The notes under the pieces are model-generated. The model was given only the letters and a program-made list of their open reading frames with translations, was not told the origin of the DNA and searched no databases. A program made the translations under genes and the position numbers. Below, piece by piece: positions 8,601 to 17,338 of a stretch of DNA of 62,184 nt (within the stretch, counting starts at the first letter, position 1; the number at the start of each line of letters is the position of its first letter). The stretch is taken from positions 1 to 62,184 of the forward strand of contig NZ_BAEO01000054.1 of the NCBI RefSeq assembly GCF_000314995.1, written 5' to 3'. The DNA comes from Paraglaciecola arctica BSs20135. Its GTDB lineage: Bacteria; Pseudomonadota; Gammaproteobacteria; Enterobacterales; Alteromonadaceae.

Positions 8601-9858
8601 TTTGTTTTTTATCCTGATAAATGGATATGATTTTTTCGTTAAAATCATGCACTAAATTTACTTGTTGTTGTTCACGACGATAAAGTGACTTATTACATGC
8701 AAATAATAATCCTTGGCGATTGTCATGCAAAGCACCTGCTATACAGGTGTCTTTGTCAACGTTCACTAACTGCTTAACTTTACGATTATTTTGCGGGAGC
8801 TTGCCTAACCCCTGACTTGTAGAAACCCATACAGTTTGTTGATTATCTATTGAAACACCGTCAAACATACTGTCAGTAGATACAGTGGAAGAAATACCAT
8901 TGATGTGGGGATAATGTTCGAAAGTCTTACTCTCAGGCAAAAACTTTACAACACCATTATTAACTAGTCCTAACCATAAAGCGCCTTCATTGTCTTCATC
9001 AATAGTAAGCACAAAGTTAGCTAAAGCACCTTTGTTTCTATTGACATCATTAGAGACGTCTAACGGCTTAAAATGTAAAAAACTATTGGATTCGGGTAAA
9101 AACACATCAAGTCCAGCGATACCACCAAACCAAATTCTTTTTTGACTATCTTCATAAATACTCAGCACAAATGAACTACTAATCGATGTTATATTATGAG
9201 GTTGATGCTCAAAGTGAGTAAAACCCTGTTGATTTAAACGAATGACACCTTTGCCTGGATTAGCGGAGCACCAAATATCACCATTAGATGTTACAAGTAA
9301 TCTCACAATAGTTGCGTCGTCCTCTAGAGGAAATGTATATCGCTCGACCACGGTCAAGTTTTGTTCATCAATTTTAATTACATTGTTTTTACTCGCTAAG
9401 TAGAGATACTGATGTTGGTAAAATAGCGTATTGATCTGAGGTGAATCACCACCAATATCAAATTTAGCGGCTAAATCAAAAAAGCTTAGTTTTGCTGAAT
9501 TAGTATCAAATAAGGCTAAGCCTTTATCATAGGTAGCGATCCATATTCGTCCATCTTGGCCTTCAACCACATCGTCAACCTTGGCTGGAGTAAATTGTTC
9601 CAACCCAGGAAATAGCTTAAATTCATTACCATCAAAACGTAACAAACCTGAGTTATTGACTAACCAAATAAATCCTTGTGAATCACGGATCATGCCATTA
9701 ACGTTGTTGAGTTCTTGACCCGATAATTTTTCAATATTAATGAAAGGTGGACCTGCATTAATAAAATCTACGGCAATAGCAGAAGATGATTTAATACTCA
9801 TAAAAATAAAGCATAAAATAAAAAGAGTGTAAGTTTTTGTACGGAAGGATACGGACAC
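5683..9858 (-). CDS. Hybrid two-component system protein (reg_prop/Y_Y_Y sensor, HisKA, REC, AraC output)
   Basis: 1391 residues in one chain. Signal peptide about 1-28; two reg_prop-type periplasmic propellers to about 690; Y_Y_Y domain to about 793; one membrane helix about 801-823. Then a HisKA domain with SHEFRTPL (His850), HATPase with N and G boxes (NLISNGIKF, DSGCGIA), a receiver with DDN and phospho-acceptor Asp1175 in SDVMMPVMDG, and a C-terminal AraC-type DNA-binding domain (about 1285-1390). This one-protein layout is the classic HTCS of Bacteroidetes and of Alteromonadales, where the periplasmic part usually senses oligosaccharides. The start is GTG with AGGAA about 12 bases upstream. 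No glycosidase cluster is adjacent, so the ligand is unknown; the PKD lipoprotein downstream is the nearest candidate target. Confidence 0.92.
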   Translation of the reverse strand: MSVSFRTKTYTLFILCFIFMSIKSSSAIAVDFINAGPPFINIEKLSGQELNNVNGMIRDSQGFIWLVNNSGLLRFDGNEFKLFPGLEQFTPAKVDDVVEGQDGRIWIATYDKGLALFDTNSAKLSFFDLAAKFDIGGDSPQINTLFYQHQYLYLASKNNVIKIDEQNLTVVERYTFPLEDDATIVRLLVTSNGDIWCSANPGKGVIRLNQQGFTHFEHQPHNITSISSSFVLSIYEDSQKRIWFGGIAGLDVFLPESNSFLHFKPLDVSNDVNRNKGALANFVLTIDEDNEGALWLGLVNNGVVKFLPESKTFEHYPHINGISSTVSTDSMFDGVSIDNQQTVWVSTSQGLGKLPQNNRKVKQLVNVDKDTCIAGALHDNRQGLLFACNKSLYRREQQQVNLVHDFNEKIISIYQDKKQNIWLGTVGGGVYRYNVTEGTSKHYGFTSDVNEHMGVNYVHHLRTDSNDDLYGLTAKHTSKKGTGIIRYDRTQDKFLTFSTELEIGGWVDIDKSKLLLIASYSSESEKLYWFYKKNQNIEKMPINTGHVLASIKWREQLWVSTEKLGLIVIDVNSGKWHKLGNKTNEKITGFYLDSSAEYLYLTANNQLYKLNSQTEKHIEISCITCSLTLDSATIDDPQIGQLTKGNALLTHNNNFFISNENILLYFPINELVPLQAKSQLLLTNYKVEGKSILPEPNNEDALLKQNIENTKSIVIPPETTFFSLRFAQVGAGQPERIKYAYKMQGLNKDWVYASANHAQADYSLLPAGQYVFKVKSSSNTGQWEDETVPLSLDITVLPPWWKTWWAYSLYLGCFLYLFGLFYRTKMAEKERQASMELVNAKEQLFANISHEFRTPLTLILGPVKAIALSSDDRQTQHNVKLIERNALRLLSMVEQLLKLAQLKNSEPSSNTTQQVAIVCHFVMQTFDVIAREKQITLKLENIIDDSWWVSVNPNALETILYNLISNGIKFTDVGGHISLEVSSQGQRIEFKVTDSGCGIAKSDQKKIFERFTRLENSNGVQGTGIGLALTKELIDHLGGTITVESEIGKGACFKFTLPRVKPSKLARTLSKQPTPQKLPHKPAYTAEQLGAACLSEAKGKDSIQLENNPNLEVYYFDNDNNLLTKPSVLIVDDNSDMREFIKSGLTNSYVILEAENGQQALDSALKNSPDLIISDVMMPVMDGFELLKSIRNEVAVSHIPIILLTAKVDQQSKLKGLSDLADDYITKPFDGRELLMRVQRLLEIRVILQKRFADINLLTAAKNSTLDLSENTEASNADVSDNLSAVEQRFLQRFTGFIEQGYTNPELTLPMISTQLAMSDRQLQRKLKAISGYSFNEILREYRLSQGRQLLNSGEQIAVIADKVGFTSSSYFVRCFKAKYGKPPNDYRKAN

Positions 9859-10185
9859 AGTCGAGATGGTTCCTGAAAAAGGGGAGTTATTACTATCTGA
9901 TTAGCCTTTATTGGCTACATATATCAAGTCGTATTCGTAATGAATTTCACATTATAATTAATCTACTGTTTGCACATTTACAGCAATTAAAAAACAAGCT
10001 TCACAGCGACTGAATCTGTACCTATACATACTTGTAATGGTAATTAATTATCTATACTAGTTGGCAGTAACGGACAAATAGTAAGTAGTGCCATTGCGAT
10101 AAAGCTTTTTGCTTTTACTCATAGTTGTGCTTTTGTTATGAGCAAAGCAGAACAATTAAAATATATCAACACCTTCTCCCTGCTA
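9859..10185. other. Gap upstream of the hybrid sensor gene
   Basis: AT-rich, no open reading frame of note. It should contain the minus-strand promoter of the sensor gene; no convincing -35/-10 pair was picked out. An imperfect inverted repeat around 10108-10150 (GCTTTTACTCATA against TTATGAGCAAAG) is the only structure seen. Confidence 0.4.
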
Positions 10186-10210
10186 AAATTACGAAAACAC
10201 CCATCGTAAC
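10186..10210 (+). repeat. ~25-bp repeat L3
   Basis: Single-unit copy (ATTACGA-N9-TCGTAAC) in the same position relative to the broken mrr gene as L1 is to the intact one. The following ~65 bases recur, diverged, at 21089-21160. Confidence 0.65.
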
Positions 10211-10338
10211 AACTTTTAGGATAAAAGAAATACCCTAGAATTACATAACCTACCAAAATATAAAATCCAATAACCAGTTATCAAACGTCACATTGAACAA
10301 CTGTGACTTGCGGGTATATTTAACATCACGGATTGCTC

Positions 10339-10674
10339 ATGAGTCGCAACAACCCTTCACTTCTAAAAGAGTTTTCCTATTTGCCTTGGTGGGTAAGTGT
10401 TATTGCAGGTATCTGTGTGTATGTAACGCTTAGGTTTGTGCTTCCTAATTTGGAAATTAGCAATCTATTCATATCATCGTTTGTGGATGCTGCGCAAAAC
10501 GTAGCTGAGTGGTTTGGTGGTATATTCCTGTTCCCTGCCATTTTATCAATTTTTAACCACCAAAAACGCAAACAACTGATTAAGAAACAAAGCAGTATCG
10601 AAACCCTTCGAGACACTTCTTGGAGTGATTTTAAGGTGTTGGTGGGTAAGGCTTTTCGTCGTAAGTGCTTCGGC
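10339..10674 (+). pseudogene. 5' part of a second mrr-type gene (truncated)
   Basis: From ATG at 10339 the first ~110 codons match the intact gene at 1513 closely (MSRNNPSLLKEFSYLPWW, both membrane helices, then SWSDFKVLVGKAFRRK). Similarity stops abruptly around 10670, before the catalytic Asp and QCK residues. The reading frame runs on to 10836 only as antisense of the HDOD gene. The matching 3' end of the gene is found at 20741-20875, so this copy was split by about 10 kb of inserted DNA. About 340 bases of the middle are missing. Confidence 0.85.
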
Positions 10675-10726
10675 AAAAGAGTTTGCCTCGTATTGGTGTT
10701 AAGACTCAGTATGCTACAACAGTTAA

Positions 10727-11866
10727 TTATTCCTGATTCTGAGCTAATTTTTCGGCTCGTTTCTCCCAATCAGGGAGTTTCTCTAACAATTGAAAATGTG
10801 CGACAAAATCTTCATTTAATGGCTGTTTACTCATAAGTAAATTAGCTACGTATATAGCGGCAGCGGCGCCAAATTTATGTTCCATCAGTTTTAAAGGTTG
10901 ATAGTGAAGCAAAATACTGTCTATTAGATGATATGGAAAATTCCACAAGTGCAGTAAATAACCTGCTAATTGAGTATGGTCAGCACCAAATAGCTCATGT
11001 TCTAGGGCCGTATTGTCTTCGTATTGGATACGTTTTTGTAGATATGTATCAACCGAGTCTGGGGCAAGTATAAAAAGGATATACATACCAATATCGTGCA
11101 ATAACCCCACTAACATCGTTTCTTCACGAACTTCGGGGGGCGCCAACGACACACCTAGCAATGCGGTACACATACTGTGTTGTTGCTCTTTTTCGATAGA
11201 GTAACCTGATATTTTAATGGTATTTGAATATATTTCAGCAATGGCTACCACACAAGATACAACATCGGCTCCAAGCCTAGTAATGGCATCTTCTATTCTT
11301 TGAACTTTGGTATTGAGCATAAAAAATGAGCTATTGGATATTTGTAGTATTTTTGCCGACAACGCGGGATCTTCACCAATAACATTGGCTACCAAATCCA
11401 TTTCAGCATCTGCATTAAATAATTGTTTGATGCGGAAAAAAAGTTTAGGTGCAGAAGGTAACACTTTGATTCTGCCTACAATTTCTTTTATTTTTTGATT
11501 CGGCAGGGTAAGTTGAATTTTTTCTATTCGCTGCACCACTTTTTTTATTTCGTCTGGCGAACAGGGTTTCGAAAACCATTGGTGGGCAACAAAACTGGCT
11601 TTAGCGGCCATATCTGTATCGGCTTGACCAGACAAAATTATCCGTACTGTACTTGGGTACAACTCACTGACTTTTTCAAGTAACGCAGCCCCATTCATGC
11701 CAGGCATTTGCATATCAGATATCACAAAATCTACGCTAGTATCACTTAGAATGTCCAGCGCCTGTTGGCCGCTATCTGCTAAAATTATCTTCCAGCCAGT
11801 ATTAAAAAGCGCCCGTTTTATTCCTTTAAGAACCATAGGTTCATCATCTACAAACATCACTTTCAT
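10727..11866 (-). CDS. Response regulator with HDOD output domain
   Basis: 379 residues. N-terminal receiver (about 1-120) with acidic pair D7-D8, phospho-acceptor Asp51 in SDMQMPGMNG and the Lys of FSKPC. It is followed by an HDOD domain (about 130-330; LPSAPKLFFRI, DPALSAKILQISNSS, LLHDIGM). HDOD proteins are non-enzymatic relatives of HD phosphohydrolases used in signalling, motility and c-di-GMP networks. The ATG lies one base after the kinase stop codon at 11868, so the two are co-translated and it is the likely phosphotransfer partner of that kinase. Its stop codon lies about 50 bases from the truncated mrr fragment. Confidence 0.9.
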   Translation of the reverse strand: MKVMFVDDEPMVLKGIKRALFNTGWKIILADSGQQALDILSDTSVDFVISDMQMPGMNGAALLEKVSELYPSTVRIILSGQADTDMAAKASFVAHQWFSKPCSPDEIKKVVQRIEKIQLTLPNQKIKEIVGRIKVLPSAPKLFFRIKQLFNADAEMDLVANVIGEDPALSAKILQISNSSFFMLNTKVQRIEDAITRLGADVVSCVVAIAEIYSNTIKISGYSIEKEQQHSMCTALLGVSLAPPEVREETMLVGLLHDIGMYILFILAPDSVDTYLQKRIQYEDNTALEHELFGADHTQLAGYLLHLWNFPYHLIDSILLHYQPLKLMEHKFGAAAAIYVANLLMSKQPLNEDFVAHFQLLEKLPDWEKRAEKLAQNQE

Positions 11867-11867
11867 G

Positions 11868-13895
11868 TCAGGTTCCTGAAGTTGAATTTGCTGCTTGCCT
11901 ATTTATAGGCAAGATGATTTTAAAGGTAGTACCAACATTTTCTGTACTGTCGATTAAAATTTTCCCTTTGTGGGTTTCAACAATAACGCTGTAGGCTAGA
12001 CTTAAACCTTGCCCAGTACCTTTTCCAACACCTTTAGTGGTGAAAAAAGGATCGAATATACGTTTCTGAATTTCCTCACTCATACCAGTACCATTATCAG
12101 TTATCGTAATAACAATATTGTCTTGTTCCTGCTCAGTAACAATAGTTATCAAACCGGTATGGATTTCACTTTTGCCATATCTGGCTTCGATAGCATGGGC
12201 TGCATTAACAATAAAATTCAGAATAACTTGATTTAATCCATCTCTGAGACAGGTTACTAGAGGTAACGATTTATCAAACTTGGTATCAAGTTCGGCTACA
12301 TAACGCCATTCGCTGCGCGCCACTATGATTGTAGATTCAATTGCTTCATTAATATCCACCTGCTGCATAGTGTCGTCACTAGAATGGGAAAAAGATTTCA
12401 TTGCGCCGACGATTTTGGTAATACGTTGTAAACCTTCAAGTGACTGTTCAATCGCCAACGGCATTTCTTCGCGAATAAAGTCAATATCTCCATTATCAAT
12501 CAGTGACCGCAATTTCTCGATGTATTGTTGTTGTTCTGTGTCGTTATTACTATTAAGAAGTTCTTGTGTTGCCGAGACAATTTCTAGGCAGGTTTGTGAG
12601 GCATTTTTCAAAAAAGAGGTGTTATCAGATACATATTGAGTGGGGGTATTAATTTCGTGTGCAATGCCCGCCGCCAGTTGCCCAATGGATTCTAGCTTTT
12701 GCGCCTGCCGTAATTGCCCTTCTAGCATTACACGTTGGCTAACGTCTCTGATAACGCAATTAAATAGATTTTTATCTTTTACTTGCATCGACATCGCTGA
12801 GAAATTGACTTCAATGGGAAAGGGTTGTTTGTTGCTCTTGATCCCTTCCACTACAAAATTTTGCCCTAGATTTTGTATATCTTTCCCCTGTCTAGACAGA
12901 TGTTGGAAATCAAGTGCTGGCATTAATTGTTTTATCTGACAACCATCTAGTGATTGATTTTCATATCCAAACATTTTTATGCCCATGGGATTGATACTGT
13001 CAATATTACCATCTTGGTCAAGGATGATTAGGCCATCAGCTAAATGTTCAACGATATCTTTCTCTCGGGTCACGCTGGCCTGTAATAATAACTCTGTGGC
13101 TTGCATGCGGTGATCAACAATAGAGCCTAAAATGGTGGTAGCCACAATAAAAAATACCACTGTGGTTATCATCAGACCAAAAAACACCATATTATTCATA
13201 TGTTGAGAGCTGAGTAAGGTGTTATTGTCGGCATAAAAATTAACCGCAGCCATAGCAACATAATGCATACTGGCAATGGATAAACCCATAATAAATGCAC
13301 TTATTAGTTTATGGGTTAATTTGTGCGTTTTAGCATTGTGAATATAGACAATCAAGTATATTGCAATAATGGCGAATAAATGGGCACTGCCAATAGAGGC
13401 AATAAATAAGCCTAAGTCATATGTCATTATGGCGTTGACCAACATGGCTTCCATTCCTAAAAAATGCATAGAGCCAATGCCCAATGCGAGAGATAGAGCA
13501 CTTAGCTGCATATTCAAAAAGGTAAACTGTTGTTTGGCTAGAATGCCTGAAGCAATAAATGCCCCCAACATCGGGGGAGCAACAGACAAAATAGTGACTG
13601 GGATGTGATAGGCCATTTCGTTTAGCGGTAACATAAACGCCAGCATCCCGGTGAAATGCATAGCCCACACACCTAACCCAAATACTACGCTACCGAATAT
13701 TCTCCATAACTGGATGGTGTATTTGGCCTGCGTATGCCATATTCGCTCCAGTATGACTAGTAAAGCATAGGCTGCGAAGCTTGATATCAGTACCGATAAT
13801 CCAACCAAAAAGAAATTGTATTCTCCTTCGAGTAAGAAGTGATTGTCTAGGTTAATGGTTTTAAAACGCCAGAATTCCATACTTAGTAACTCCAT
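11868..13895 (-). CDS. MHYT-domain sensor histidine kinase
   Basis: 675 residues. The first ~260 are an integral MHYT domain of about seven helices with the repeated motifs MHFTGM, MHFLGM and MHYVAM, proposed in this family to bind a metal and sense oxygen, CO or NO. A PAS domain follows (about 280-390; ADGLIILDQDGNID), then HisKA with GIAHEINTP (His413) and an HATPase with N box, GTGMSEE and GTGQGLSLAY. It is the only kinase in a four-gene operon with three receiver proteins and is the probable phosphodonor for them. The start used is ATG at 13895; an ATG five codons later is possible. Confidence 0.92.
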   Translation of the reverse strand: MELLSMEFWRFKTINLDNHFLLEGEYNFFLVGLSVLISSFAAYALLVILERIWHTQAKYTIQLWRIFGSVVFGLGVWAMHFTGMLAFMLPLNEMAYHIPVTILSVAPPMLGAFIASGILAKQQFTFLNMQLSALSLALGIGSMHFLGMEAMLVNAIMTYDLGLFIASIGSAHLFAIIAIYLIVYIHNAKTHKLTHKLISAFIMGLSIASMHYVAMAAVNFYADNNTLLSSQHMNNMVFFGLMITTVVFFIVATTILGSIVDHRMQATELLLQASVTREKDIVEHLADGLIILDQDGNIDSINPMGIKMFGYENQSLDGCQIKQLMPALDFQHLSRQGKDIQNLGQNFVVEGIKSNKQPFPIEVNFSAMSMQVKDKNLFNCVIRDVSQRVMLEGQLRQAQKLESIGQLAAGIAHEINTPTQYVSDNTSFLKNASQTCLEIVSATQELLNSNNDTEQQQYIEKLRSLIDNGDIDFIREEMPLAIEQSLEGLQRITKIVGAMKSFSHSSDDTMQQVDINEAIESTIIVARSEWRYVAELDTKFDKSLPLVTCLRDGLNQVILNFIVNAAHAIEARYGKSEIHTGLITIVTEQEQDNIVITITDNGTGMSEEIQKRIFDPFFTTKGVGKGTGQGLSLAYSVIVETHKGKILIDSTENVGTTFKIILPINRQAANSTSGT

Positions 13896-13952
13896 AAAAG
13901 AAGTGCTTCACTTTAAATCCTGCAGTTTTATCCTGCGCAATTAAGTTATGCA

Positions 13953-15665
13953 TTAAAACATTGATAGTGGTTGCGGTTTGGCAATATAAAAACCTTGTGC
14001 GAAATCGATTCCCATTGATTTAAGTATGGTCATAATTTGTTGATTTTCGACAAATTCAGCCACTATTTTTAAACCCATAGTGTGTCCTACATCACAAATA
14101 GACTGTGCCATTGCTCTGTCTATCTGGTCCAGATGTATATTACGAATAAACACGCCGTCTATCTTGAGTATGTCTACGGGAAGAGATTTCAAATAAGCAT
14201 AAGAAGATAAACCGGTGCCAAAGTCGTCCAGTGCAAATTTAAAACCTTTACTCTTAAGTCCGTTCATAAATTCAATTGCGCCTGCAAAGCCACCTATAGC
14301 CGCAGTTTCAGTAATTTCTAAGCATATCTTGTGTTTAGGAATCGCAAAATCAGTAAACACCTGATCAATAAAATCAATCATGCTTTTGTCATTGATGGAA
14401 TGCCCAGAAAGATTGATTGATGCCATTGATAATGACGCCATATGTTCAGGATGACCTGCTAACCATTTTGCATAGTTTTGCACCACCCATTTATCAACTT
14501 TGGGCGACATTTGGTAATGTTCTGCGGCGGTTAAAAATTCACTGGGTAAAATCACATTGTTATTGTCATCGATAAGCCTGAGCAATACTTCATAATGCAA
14601 ACATTGAGTTTCATCTGCAACTACTGGCTGAATACTTTGTTGATACAGACATAAAAAACCAGTGTTAATAGAATCATTTAGTTTATTAACCCAATGTATT
14701 TCGTTTAACTTTTCAGAAAGTTGTTTGTCTTGTGAACTACCAAAATGCACTTGTTGTCGGCCATCTTGTTTGGCTATCTGACAGGCATTTTCAGCATAAT
14801 GTAGGCTAATGTGGGCATCCTGATATTGAGTCTCAATGGGAATAACGCCAAAACTGGCAGACACATCGATGGTTTTATCATGCCATTTGAATACATGTTG
14901 ATTAACGATTATATGGATTTTATTGACGAGATCTTCAAGTGAATGATGTTTATCTTTTTTTAGTAGCAGGCAAAATATGTCGCCATTAAATCGTGCTACC
15001 AAATTACCTCTGGGGATTGAGCTAGATAAAAGATGACTAATTTGGCGTAATAATTCATCTCCTCCTGTATTACCCACAGCATCGTTAATCAGATGAAAAA
15101 AGTCGATATCAATGTAGCAAAGCGAATACTCGAGTTTATCGGTAGATGTCAAAATATCTGATAGCTGTTCAATAAAGGTCGTTCGGTTGGACAAACCTGT
15201 GAGAGCATCGTGAAAATATTGAAAATGTAATCTAGAGGTTAGCTCTTTAACTTCCCCCTCTTGAAGCGCCATTTTGTCTTCAATCTGGCTGTATTTGTGA
15301 AATTGTAATAGTGCCGCATTGATAACCTCTTGCAACAACTGATTGTCACAGGGTTTACGCAAGAATTTGTATATTTTTCCCTGATTTATCGCATCTATAG
15401 TAATTTGTTGACTATCGCTACTGGTCAGCATTATTTTTATTGAGTGGGGATCAATTAATTCCAACTCATTTAATAACTCCAGACCATTCATACCAGGCAT
15501 CATTAAATCAGTAATGATGACTGCATATCGTTTACCTGCATTCACTTTTTTCAGGGCTGCTTCTGCTCCCTGAGCAATGTCAATTGGACATATATTGTGC
15601 ATGGCTCGTTGTAATCCATATAAAACGGCAATTTCATCATCGACAATGAGAATATCTCTATTCAT
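13953..15665 (-). CDS. Response regulator with degenerate GGDEF and EAL domains
   Basis: 570 residues. Receiver (1-120, Asp53 in TDLMMPGMNG), short coiled linker, GGDEF domain (about 150-310) and EAL domain (about 325-565). The GGDEF signature reads RFNGDIF instead of RYGGDEF, so diguanylate cyclase activity is doubtful. The EAL side keeps the catalytic set: E in YEVLLR, N in SINLSG, E in LEITET, the DDFGTG motif, K in LKIDG and E in AEFVEN. It should therefore be a phospho-controlled c-di-GMP phosphodiesterase, possibly with the GGDEF domain as a GTP sensor. It overlaps the upstream receiver gene by 8 bases. Confidence 0.9.
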   Translation of the reverse strand: MNRDILIVDDEIAVLYGLQRAMHNICPIDIAQGAEAALKKVNAGKRYAVIITDLMMPGMNGLELLNELELIDPHSIKIMLTSSDSQQITIDAINQGKIYKFLRKPCDNQLLQEVINAALLQFHKYSQIEDKMALQEGEVKELTSRLHFQYFHDALTGLSNRTTFIEQLSDILTSTDKLEYSLCYIDIDFFHLINDAVGNTGGDELLRQISHLLSSSIPRGNLVARFNGDIFCLLLKKDKHHSLEDLVNKIHIIVNQHVFKWHDKTIDVSASFGVIPIETQYQDAHISLHYAENACQIAKQDGRQQVHFGSSQDKQLSEKLNEIHWVNKLNDSINTGFLCLYQQSIQPVVADETQCLHYEVLLRLIDDNNNVILPSEFLTAAEHYQMSPKVDKWVVQNYAKWLAGHPEHMASLSMASINLSGHSINDKSMIDFIDQVFTDFAIPKHKICLEITETAAIGGFAGAIEFMNGLKSKGFKFALDDFGTGLSSYAYLKSLPVDILKIDGVFIRNIHLDQIDRAMAQSICDVGHTMGLKIVAEFVENQQIMTILKSMGIDFAQGFYIAKPQPLSMF

Positions 15666-16803
15666 TTATCTCTTCTTCGCTGATCGCAACTTTAAGATCG
15701 TCAGCTAGGGCTTTATTCTGTAAGCAGTGGTGGATGATTTGCTGAAGTGACTCGGTAATCTGCTGGCCTTTACGGGCGACAAGTTGTCCCCTAGTAGTAC
15801 GAATATCCTGCCTCAGGGCCATACAGGGTTTCAAATCTCGGATCCCAACCTGTTGCTCTTTCACTTCAATAGATAAGGTTTTCTTGAAGGCGGCAAGAAT
15901 TTTTGGATCATAAAACTGTTTGTGCTGCTCGAGTTTGGCGAATGACGTATCGGGAGATTCGTCTTTCCTGACACTTCGCATGTAATCCAGAACAACTTTA
16001 AGCATTCTTGCACCAAAGGGAATATCGTTGCCTTTAACATCATCCAGTGGAATACCATTACCGTTGTAACATTTTTCCTGATATAGAACAGTACGAGCAA
16101 TGTTTTCCATGCGGGGTATTTTGCTAATCAAATCTGCCGCTAAACACGGATGTTGGGCAAATAACTGCCTTTCCTCTTCAGAAATAGTCTGACCTTGTTG
16201 CATATTAAGGATGGTATGTTCCGGAAAAATAATACAACCAAGCTGTGACAGTTGAATCATAGGTTCAAAACTCCATGACTTTTTCAAACCTAATTCACGC
16301 GCCAAATTTAACATATGGCTGCGTAAACGGAACTCGTGTTCCATTGCGTCTGGATTGACCAGTGTGAGCACTTCATTTAATACATTGATGACCCCTTTTA
16401 ATGTTCTATTTAAGAGAACCTTTTCGGCGATGATCAGGTTGTATTGACGATAAGCATCCTCTACGGCTTTAATCAATAAATCGGGGGCGCATGGTTTGTT
16501 TAAAAAACGGAAAATATATCCAAGGTTGACTGCATCTATAGCAGTCTGCTGGTCTGCATTGCCAGTTAACATTAATCTAACTGTATCTGGTGACAGTTTT
16601 CTGGCTTGTTTTAAAAATTCAATCCCATTCATTTCTGGCATTTGCATATCGGTGACTAATGCAGAATATGTATGCTTAGCCATAAGTTGCAAAGCCTTTT
16701 GGCCACTATCAGCCACGTCAAAATCCAATAATCCACGTAAATTTCGGCGATATGAATTTAAAATATTAATTTCATCATCAACTAGCAGCACTCTGTTTTT
16801 CAT
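15658..16803 (-). CDS. Response regulator with degenerate HD-GYP-like output
   Basis: 381 residues. N-terminal receiver with D9-D10 and Asp52 in TDMQMPEMNG. The C-terminal part is laid out like HD-GYP regulators (RpfG type) but the active-site motifs are lost: the HDIGK position reads LSQLGCIIFP and the GYP loop reads YNGNGIP. It is therefore probably a non-catalytic or c-di-GMP-binding effector rather than a phosphodiesterase. The final ~70 residues form an additional small domain (IRDLKPCMALRQDI). It is the first gene of the operon and overlaps the next by 8 bases. Confidence 0.8.
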   Translation of the reverse strand: MKNRVLLVDDEINILNSYRRNLRGLLDFDVADSGQKALQLMAKHTYSALVTDMQMPEMNGIEFLKQARKLSPDTVRLMLTGNADQQTAIDAVNLGYIFRFLNKPCAPDLLIKAVEDAYRQYNLIIAEKVLLNRTLKGVINVLNEVLTLVNPDAMEHEFRLRSHMLNLARELGLKKSWSFEPMIQLSQLGCIIFPEHTILNMQQGQTISEEERQLFAQHPCLAADLISKIPRMENIARTVLYQEKCYNGNGIPLDDVKGNDIPFGARMLKVVLDYMRSVRKDESPDTSFAKLEQHKQFYDPKILAAFKKTLSIEVKEQQVGIRDLKPCMALRQDIRTTRGQLVARKGQQITESLQQIIHHCLQNKALADDLKVAISEEEINE

Positions 16804-17135
16804 GGTTTCTCAGCTTATGAGTTAAAACAACCAATATGGTGTAGGTAAATAATAGTTGGAAATATGACTTTCACTTGTATTAATATTAGAGCTATAAACT
16901 TAGGGTGTAAAATCGACCCAATTGAATATGCCATTTATCGTAATAAAGAACAACTGTTCAAAATAAAGTTAGAATTTAGGAGGGCCGCCCCCGATTTTTT
17001 GCATGACACTGCATTACTAGGGACTAAAACTAATTAGATAAAAACACCTATTTTAATTGGCGACAATCGGTATTTAGCGTCGACATCAGCTATTTTGCAG
17101 TACAAATCTCTACGTTTAAATTTACTTTTTTCTTG
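16804..17135. other. Upstream region of the signalling operon
   Basis: No gene is recognised. The operon promoter should lie here on the minus strand. A GC-rich island (GGAGGGCCGCCCCCG around 16979-16993) stands out in AT-rich DNA; its role is unknown. Confidence 0.4.
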
Positions 17136-17258
17136 CTAACTCCAATCTGAGGCTGATAGGCCATAGTACTTTTTAAATACCTTAGAAGAAGTAAGGCAAA
17201 CGGTCAAAACCAATCGCATAGGCCACTTCACTAATTTTCAGGTTATCTTGATTTAAAA
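17136..17258 (-). pseudogene. C-terminal remnant of an AraC-family regulator
   Basis: On the minus strand the DNA reads VLNQDNLKISEVAYAIGFD, then RLPYF, a one-base frameshift near 17187, then SKVFKKYYGLSASDWS and a stop at 17136. This is the second helix-turn-helix and tail of an AraC-type DNA-binding domain. The 5' side is cut off exactly at the ~40-bp repeat at 17259, so most of the gene is gone. It was too short and broken to appear as an open frame. Confidence 0.75.
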
Positions 17259-17298
17259 CAATTACAAGAAAAGCAATTACAAGAACACCCATCGTAAT
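17259..17298 (+). repeat. ~40-bp repeat L4
   Basis: Same design as L1 (a partial left unit followed by a full unit ending CACCCATCGTAAT) with AAG in place of CGAAG. It forms the breakpoint of the AraC remnant and lies about 30 bases outside the end of the IS110-family element. Confidence 0.7.
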
Positions 17299-17338
17299 TT
17301 TTCGAAAAACCACTAATGAGACATATATGGACACTCCC

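Noticed and set aside
10675-10836. Possible new C-terminus of the truncated mrr protein
   Set aside because: It runs antisense into the HDOD gene and has no similarity to the intact protein.
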